From Bacteroidales bacterium (GTDB lineage Bacteria > Bacteroidota > Bacteroidia > Bacteroidales > Prolixibacteraceae): a stretch of DNA of 64,000 nt. The notes beneath the pieces were generated by a model that was given only the letters and a program-made list of their open reading frames with translations, ran no database searches and was not told where the DNA came from. The stretch lies in NCBI GenBank assembly GCA_012719495.1, contig JAAYAG010000030.1:1-64000 (forward strand), written 5' to 3'. Positions 62,326-64,000 of the stretch are shown in pieces. The first letter of the stretch is position 1. Each line of letters begins with the position of its first letter. The translations under genes were made by a program, and so were the position numbers.

Positions 62326-62805
62326 CTACTTTTCTTTTTTCAGGCAGGATTCAACATAATCGACAGGCATTAGGGTAACGCGGGCAATTTCGTTGTATGG
62401 AAGCCCATCTTTTTCAAGACGTTTAAAGATGCAAGGGAAAGACTCCCCTACCTCAATAATATGGTGGTCGGGATCATAAAACCGCACAACACGCTGACGC
62501 CATGGCTGCTCGCGTAAAGGGTGGACATATTCAACCTGCATAGACTTTAAGCGCTTATCGAGCGATTCAAGATCATCAAACTCGAAATATATCTCTCCGT
62601 CATTACCGCCGGTTTTAACATCCAAGCCACCTATTAGTTGCTGGAAATGTGATCGTAAGTGAAGTGAAAAATTCCCTTCGAAAGAAATATTTTCACCAAA
62701 ATCCTGAATAACTTCAAGTTCCAGTACGTTACTATAGAACGTACGCGCCCGCTCCATATTTTCAACAACAAGCAGCGGAGCAATGAATCGCGGTTTATTT
62801 TTCAT
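62326..62805 (-). CDS. VOC-family (glyoxalase/bleomycin-resistance fold) protein
   Basis: 159 residues. Two beta-alpha-beta-beta-beta motifs: PLLVVENMERARTFYSNVLE and VVRFYDPDHHIIEVGESF with a metal-binding-type His/Glu. A C-terminal extension (KDGLPYNEIARVTLMPVDYV) is unusual. Overlaps the next gene by 11 bp and is co-transcribed with it. Activity unknown. Confidence 0.85.
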   Translation of the reverse strand: MKNKPRFIAPLLVVENMERARTFYSNVLELEVIQDFGENISFEGNFSLHLRSHFQQLIGGLDVKTGGNDGEIYFEFDDLESLDKRLKSMQVEYVHPLREQPWRQRVVRFYDPDHHIIEVGESFPCIFKRLEKDGLPYNEIARVTLMPVDYVESCLKKEK

Positions 62806-63223
62806 GTTGTTTTTCTGAAAAGCCGAGTATATAATTATTATTGTCTTTTACGTAAAACTCTTTGGCCCCATACCAAGTGGTTTTTAACGAAGTAATCTCA
62901 GAGGCAATACCCTTGAGACTATTGTGTAGTTCATCAATTCCTTCTATTTCAATATAAAACGAAACCGATGCACCAATAGTATCGATGGAGGAAATCTCTA
63001 CGTCGTGGACAAAGCTTTCCAATTCCTGAAGCATAATTTCTACCCCATCACGGACCATTATGGCAAAGGCGTATACTTTCCCTTCTTTTAGCTCATTATC
63101 AACCTCATTGGAAGCACTATCAACTGCGGCCACCAACAAAAAACCTAAATGCTCAGTATAAAAACGAACCGTTTCGGCAACGTTTTTCACTTGAAAATTT
63201 GGAGTTAACTTATTGTATTTCAT
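62795..63223 (-). CDS. VOC-family protein
   Basis: 142 residues. N-terminal TPNFQVKNVAETVRFYTEHLG and C-terminal WYGAKEFYVKDNNNYILGFS, the VOC layout. Shares its transcript with the downstream VOC protein (11-bp overlap), and lies just after an AraC regulator on the same strand, which may control them. Confidence 0.85.
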   Translation of the reverse strand: MKYNKLTPNFQVKNVAETVRFYTEHLGFLLVAAVDSASNEVDNELKEGKVYAFAIMVRDGVEIMLQELESFVHDVEISSIDTIGASVSFYIEIEGIDELHNSLKGIASEITSLKTTWYGAKEFYVKDNNNYILGFSEKQHEK

Positions 63224-63250
63224 AGCATAATTTTTAAAACTTTCACAAAG

Positions 63251-63997
63251 TTAACCATTGTCATGTGTTGATAATTGTAAAAATCGGTCATTTTTCAATT
63301 CGAAGAGTTCTTTAGGCGTGTACCCGGTATATCGTTTAATCTCTTTAATAAAATGAGCCTGATCGTAATAGGCGCTTTCGGGGATAAATCTTCCTTGGGC
63401 AATTTGCCGGTAAGCATGATGGCATTTCAAAATGTTGGCAAAAGTTTTTAAGGGCAATCCAAACTGATTATTAAACCAGCGATTAATTTGACGGCTGCTC
63501 CACCCTACCCGTTCCGAAAGTTCAGCAACACTTATATCACCATGATTATCATAAAGACACCCCATCAATGAAAACTTACGCCTATCTATTTCAGTATAAT
63601 CAGGTATAAAGCGTTCAATAATTCTACCCATTTCTATTGAAAATGTTTCAAGGTTTTCGAAAGTTTCATCAGAAACATTCCAGTAATGAAGGGGCAAATT
63701 GGTCGATGTGTCGATAATCCGCTCAATCGATTCACGAAAAATGTATTCTGAAGCGATCAGTTTAAAACGGATTCCAAAATGCGAAGTGTTTTTAGTAAAA
63801 GGGACATCAACCGGAATAGTCCAGGTTCCGGTAAGAAAGATTCGATTTAGGTTATTGTCTATTCTATAAAAAATCAAATCGAAATAGCCATCAGGAAGCA
63901 CTGTGTGAATGCCTTCATCGTTTTGACTGTCAGACATCCAAAAGCATTTTACAAACATTGCCATTTCAGCATCTGTTTCCATTTCCCTATAAACCAT
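63251..63997 (-). CDS. AraC-family transcriptional regulator (5' end at window edge)
   Basis: 248 residues, the start ATG at 63997 is three bases from the window end, so a longer start cannot be excluded. N-terminal DUF6597-like half (MFVKCFWMSD, TVLPDGYFDLIFY). C-terminal AraC HTH: SVAELSERVGWSSRQINRWF then IPESAYYDQAHFIKEIKRYTG with YTPKEL. It is upstream of the two VOC genes (27 bp) and presumably regulates them. Confidence 0.9.
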   Translation of the reverse strand: MVYREMETDAEMAMFVKCFWMSDSQNDEGIHTVLPDGYFDLIFYRIDNNLNRIFLTGTWTIPVDVPFTKNTSHFGIRFKLIASEYIFRESIERIIDTSTNLPLHYWNVSDETFENLETFSIEMGRIIERFIPDYTEIDRRKFSLMGCLYDNHGDISVAELSERVGWSSRQINRWFNNQFGLPLKTFANILKCHHAYRQIAQGRFIPESAYYDQAHFIKEIKRYTGYTPKELFELKNDRFLQLSTHDNG

Positions 63998-64000
63998 CGT

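Overview
The window comes from a bacterium of the phylum Bacteroidota, most likely class Bacteroidia (a Marinilabiliales/Bacteroidales-type genome; the family is not fixed by what I can see). The evidence is the block rpmB-rpmG-DUF4295-ftsY-rimO, a T9SS C-terminal sorting domain, several promoters with the Bacteroidota -7 element (TAnnTTTG), a fused CcsBA cytochrome c biogenesis protein, DUF3857/transglutaminase proteins and many SPII lipoproteins. There is no rRNA, prophage, CRISPR array or intact insertion sequence. One tRNA (Arg, anticodon TCT) is present.

Layout. 0-10 kb: a truncated AraC regulator, a secreted NTF2-like protein, a large SNF2 helicase, then an electron-bifurcation-type pair (nfnA, nfnB) with a dihydroorotate-dehydrogenase-like gene, a glycosyltransferase and ychF. 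10-16.5 kb: two tandem DUF3857/transglutaminase-like envelope proteins flanked by identical 39-bp terminator sequences, an outer-membrane protein and an S41 protease lipoprotein. 16.6-20.4 kb: a worn accessory stretch with a DUF72 gene broken by one in-frame stop, a PLD-helicase remnant too short to be called normally, a pRiA4b ORF-3-like gene, and an AAA/DUF4143 ATPase preceded by three 16-bp repeats at an exact 32-bp period. 20.4-25.4 kb: an export operon (MarR regulator, RND/MMPL transporter, outer-membrane lipoprotein-sorting protein, beta-barrel protein) with a 14-bp-arm palindromic operator before marR.

25.4-31 kb: DJ-1/PfpI protein, GNAT-YoaP protein, SGNH esterase, CcsBA, DUF2892. 31-39 kb: lactate permease and malic enzyme-phosphotransacetylase fusion (C3/C4 carbon metabolism), then a porin-like protein directly abutting a CHASE4-PAS-GAF histidine kinase. 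39-46.8 kb: MATE exporter, rimO, ftsY and the ribosomal protein genes, CPBP protease, DUF819 and DUF308 membrane proteins.

47-55 kb: secreted lamin-tail-like protein, tRNA-Arg, a candidate structured RNA, a minimal T9SS protein, an RluA-type pseudouridine synthase, three small lipoproteins, a 51-residue protein with a strong Shine-Dalgarno, a 56-residue orphan copy of the serine hydroxymethyltransferase C-terminus, and full-length glyA 1.4 kb further on. 55-64 kb: a glycine-rich secreted protein, a NucA-type nuclease, carbohydrate genes (Gfo/Idh/MocA oxidoreductase, GH13, GH105), a MITE-like 266-bp element, two VOC proteins and an AraC regulator. The strongest unusual observations are the glyA C-terminal orphan, the 32-bp-period repeats, the nonsense-interrupted DUF72 gene, the PLD remnant, the active/inactive-looking transglutaminase pair and the 49.2-kb leader with mutually exclusive hairpins. 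I did not find a clear-cut new multi-gene defence or mobile system.
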